The notes below the pieces were generated by a model. That model was not told where the DNA came from and ran no database searches. It worked only from the letters and a program-made list of their open reading frames with translations. Shown piece by piece: positions 63,478 to 64,000 of a DNA stretch of 64,000 bases; the stretch's first letter is position 1; every line of letters begins with the position of its first letter. Both the position numbers and the translations under genes were made by a program. The stretch is taken from the NCBI GenBank assembly GCA_002282015.1, contig NCIJ01000001.1, forward strand, positions 124,001 to 188,000. Direction: 5' to 3'. Source of the stretch: Sulfuricurvum sp. 17-40-25 (GTDB lineage: Bacteria > Campylobacterota > Campylobacteria > Campylobacterales > Sulfurimonadaceae).

Positions 63478-64000
63478 CTATTTAACTTTTTCCATGTATT
63501 CACCCTCAACGGTGTTAACACGAATGATATCACCCTCTAACACGTGATAAGGAACTTGTACAACAGCACCAGTTTCAAGTGTCGCCGGTTTTTTAGAGCT
63601 GCTTGAGGTATCACCCTTGAAGTTTGGAGGAGTATCAACGATTTTGAGTTCCATGATTTCAGGAGCATCAACGCTGATTGCTTTGCCATTGTGAAAAATC
63701 ATATCAACATTGGTGCCGTCTTTGATCCATTTCATCGCATCATCACATTGCTCATACGAAAGACCCAACTGCTCGTAGCTGTCGTTATCCATAAACTGAA
63801 GCATGTCGCCATCATCGTATAAAAACTGCATTGTTTTATGCTCAATATTTGGTACTTCAAACTTGTCACCAGCATGAATTGTTTTTTCGATTACTTTTCC
63901 GTTCATAAAGCTCTTAACTTTACAACGTACGAAGGCTGCACCTTTACCCGGCTTGACGTGTTGAAAATCTACTACTTTATACGGGACACCTGTGATTTCG
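63478..64000 (-). CDS. efp: Translation elongation factor P (5' end cut off by the window)
   Basis: The frame is open from the right edge to the stop at 63478, giving about 174 residues of a protein normally near 187, so only the first dozen residues are missing. The ATG at 63906 is internal (within SFMNGK). Visible are the [14 protein letters not shown] loop with the lysine (usually residue 34) that is modified in many bacteria, and the C-terminal OB domains ending [22 protein letters not shown] rescues ribosomes stalled at polyproline. Confidence 0.95.
   Translation of the reverse strand, partial: EITGVPYKVVDFQHVKPGKGAAFVRCKVKSFMNGKVIEKTIHAGDKFEVPNIEHKTMQFLYDDGDMLQFMDNDSYEQLGLSYEQCDDAMKWIKDGTNVDMIFHNGKAISVDAPEIMELKIVDTPPNFKGDTSSSSKKPATLETGAVVQVPYHVLEGDIIRVNTVEGEYMEKVK

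Noticed and set aside
1-64000. CRISPR arrays, tRNA/rRNA genes, insertion sequences or prophage
   Set aside because: No regular repeats, tRNA cloverleaf, transposase or phage gene was seen; gaps between genes are mostly under 100 bases.

Overview
The window comes from a chromosome of a Campylobacterota (epsilonproteobacterial) bacterium, most likely a free-living Sulfurimonas/Sulfuricurvum-type relative; the genus cannot be fixed from this sequence. Three things point there. First, gene orders known from Helicobacter and Campylobacter: aroB-mscS-mtaB-ftsH-like (as HP0283-HP0286), HIT-murF-hydrolase-ddl (as HP0741-HP0738), and murJ-cysS-msbA-pyrD-M16-dapA-SDR (as C. jejuni Cj0801-Cj0807). Second, lineage markers: an HdrB-like SdhE/MfrE subunit, BioV and an FlgS-type kinase. 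Third, tightly overlapping genes and moderate-to-low GC.

Layout. 1-956: end of a succinate dehydrogenase/fumarate reductase operon. 1007-13482 (minus): a dense run of housekeeping genes (S4 protein, trpD, tsaE, lptB, rpoN, a TIGR02757 protein, a TrkA-like protein, aroB, mscS, mtaB, an FtsH-like protein, bioV, mog). 13657-27208 (plus): a 30-residue membrane peptide gene, then an accessory, visibly AT-richer operon, galE-pelC-pelD-pelE-pelF-pelG-pelA-pelB1-pelB2, for Pel exopolysaccharide (partly deacetylated GalNAc-rich polymer) made under c-di-GMP control. 27230-33403 (minus): envelope and repair genes (HIT, murF, hydrolase, ddl, ruvA, a FapA-like protein). 33487-42090 (plus): murJ, cysS, msbA-like, pyrD, M16 peptidase, dapA, fabL-like. 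42161-44990: an apparently inserted metal/metalloid-thiol cassette (CopZ-family protein, periplasmic HMA protein, ArsR regulator, thioredoxin-like protein, double CcdA-like membrane protein). 45068-52088 (plus): pgsA, rseP, yggS, a GGDEF/EAL protein and ppsA. 52091-64000 (minus): flgS-like kinase, M18 aminopeptidase, dnaE, DUF188 protein, rhlE, a small GGDEF-like remnant, a YeeE/YedE sulfur transporter, malic enzyme, a DJ-1 protein and the truncated efp.

How the parts work together. The pel operon supplies every step of Pel production: GalE makes the precursor and has a small gatekeeper residue fitting UDP-GlcNAc/UDP-GalNAc; PelF polymerises; PelD, PelE and PelG form the c-di-GMP-gated inner-membrane complex; PelA trims and deacetylates; PelC and a PelB split in two carry out export. 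An EAL protein elsewhere in the window could lower c-di-GMP. The most distinctive observations are the split PelB with a SPOR-like N-terminus on its outer-membrane half, the FtsH-like protein that has lost its zinc-protease motif, the five-gene thiol-redox/metal cassette with an asymmetric double CcdA protein, and the tiny membrane-peptide gene before pel. No tRNA, rRNA, CRISPR array, insertion sequence or prophage was seen.
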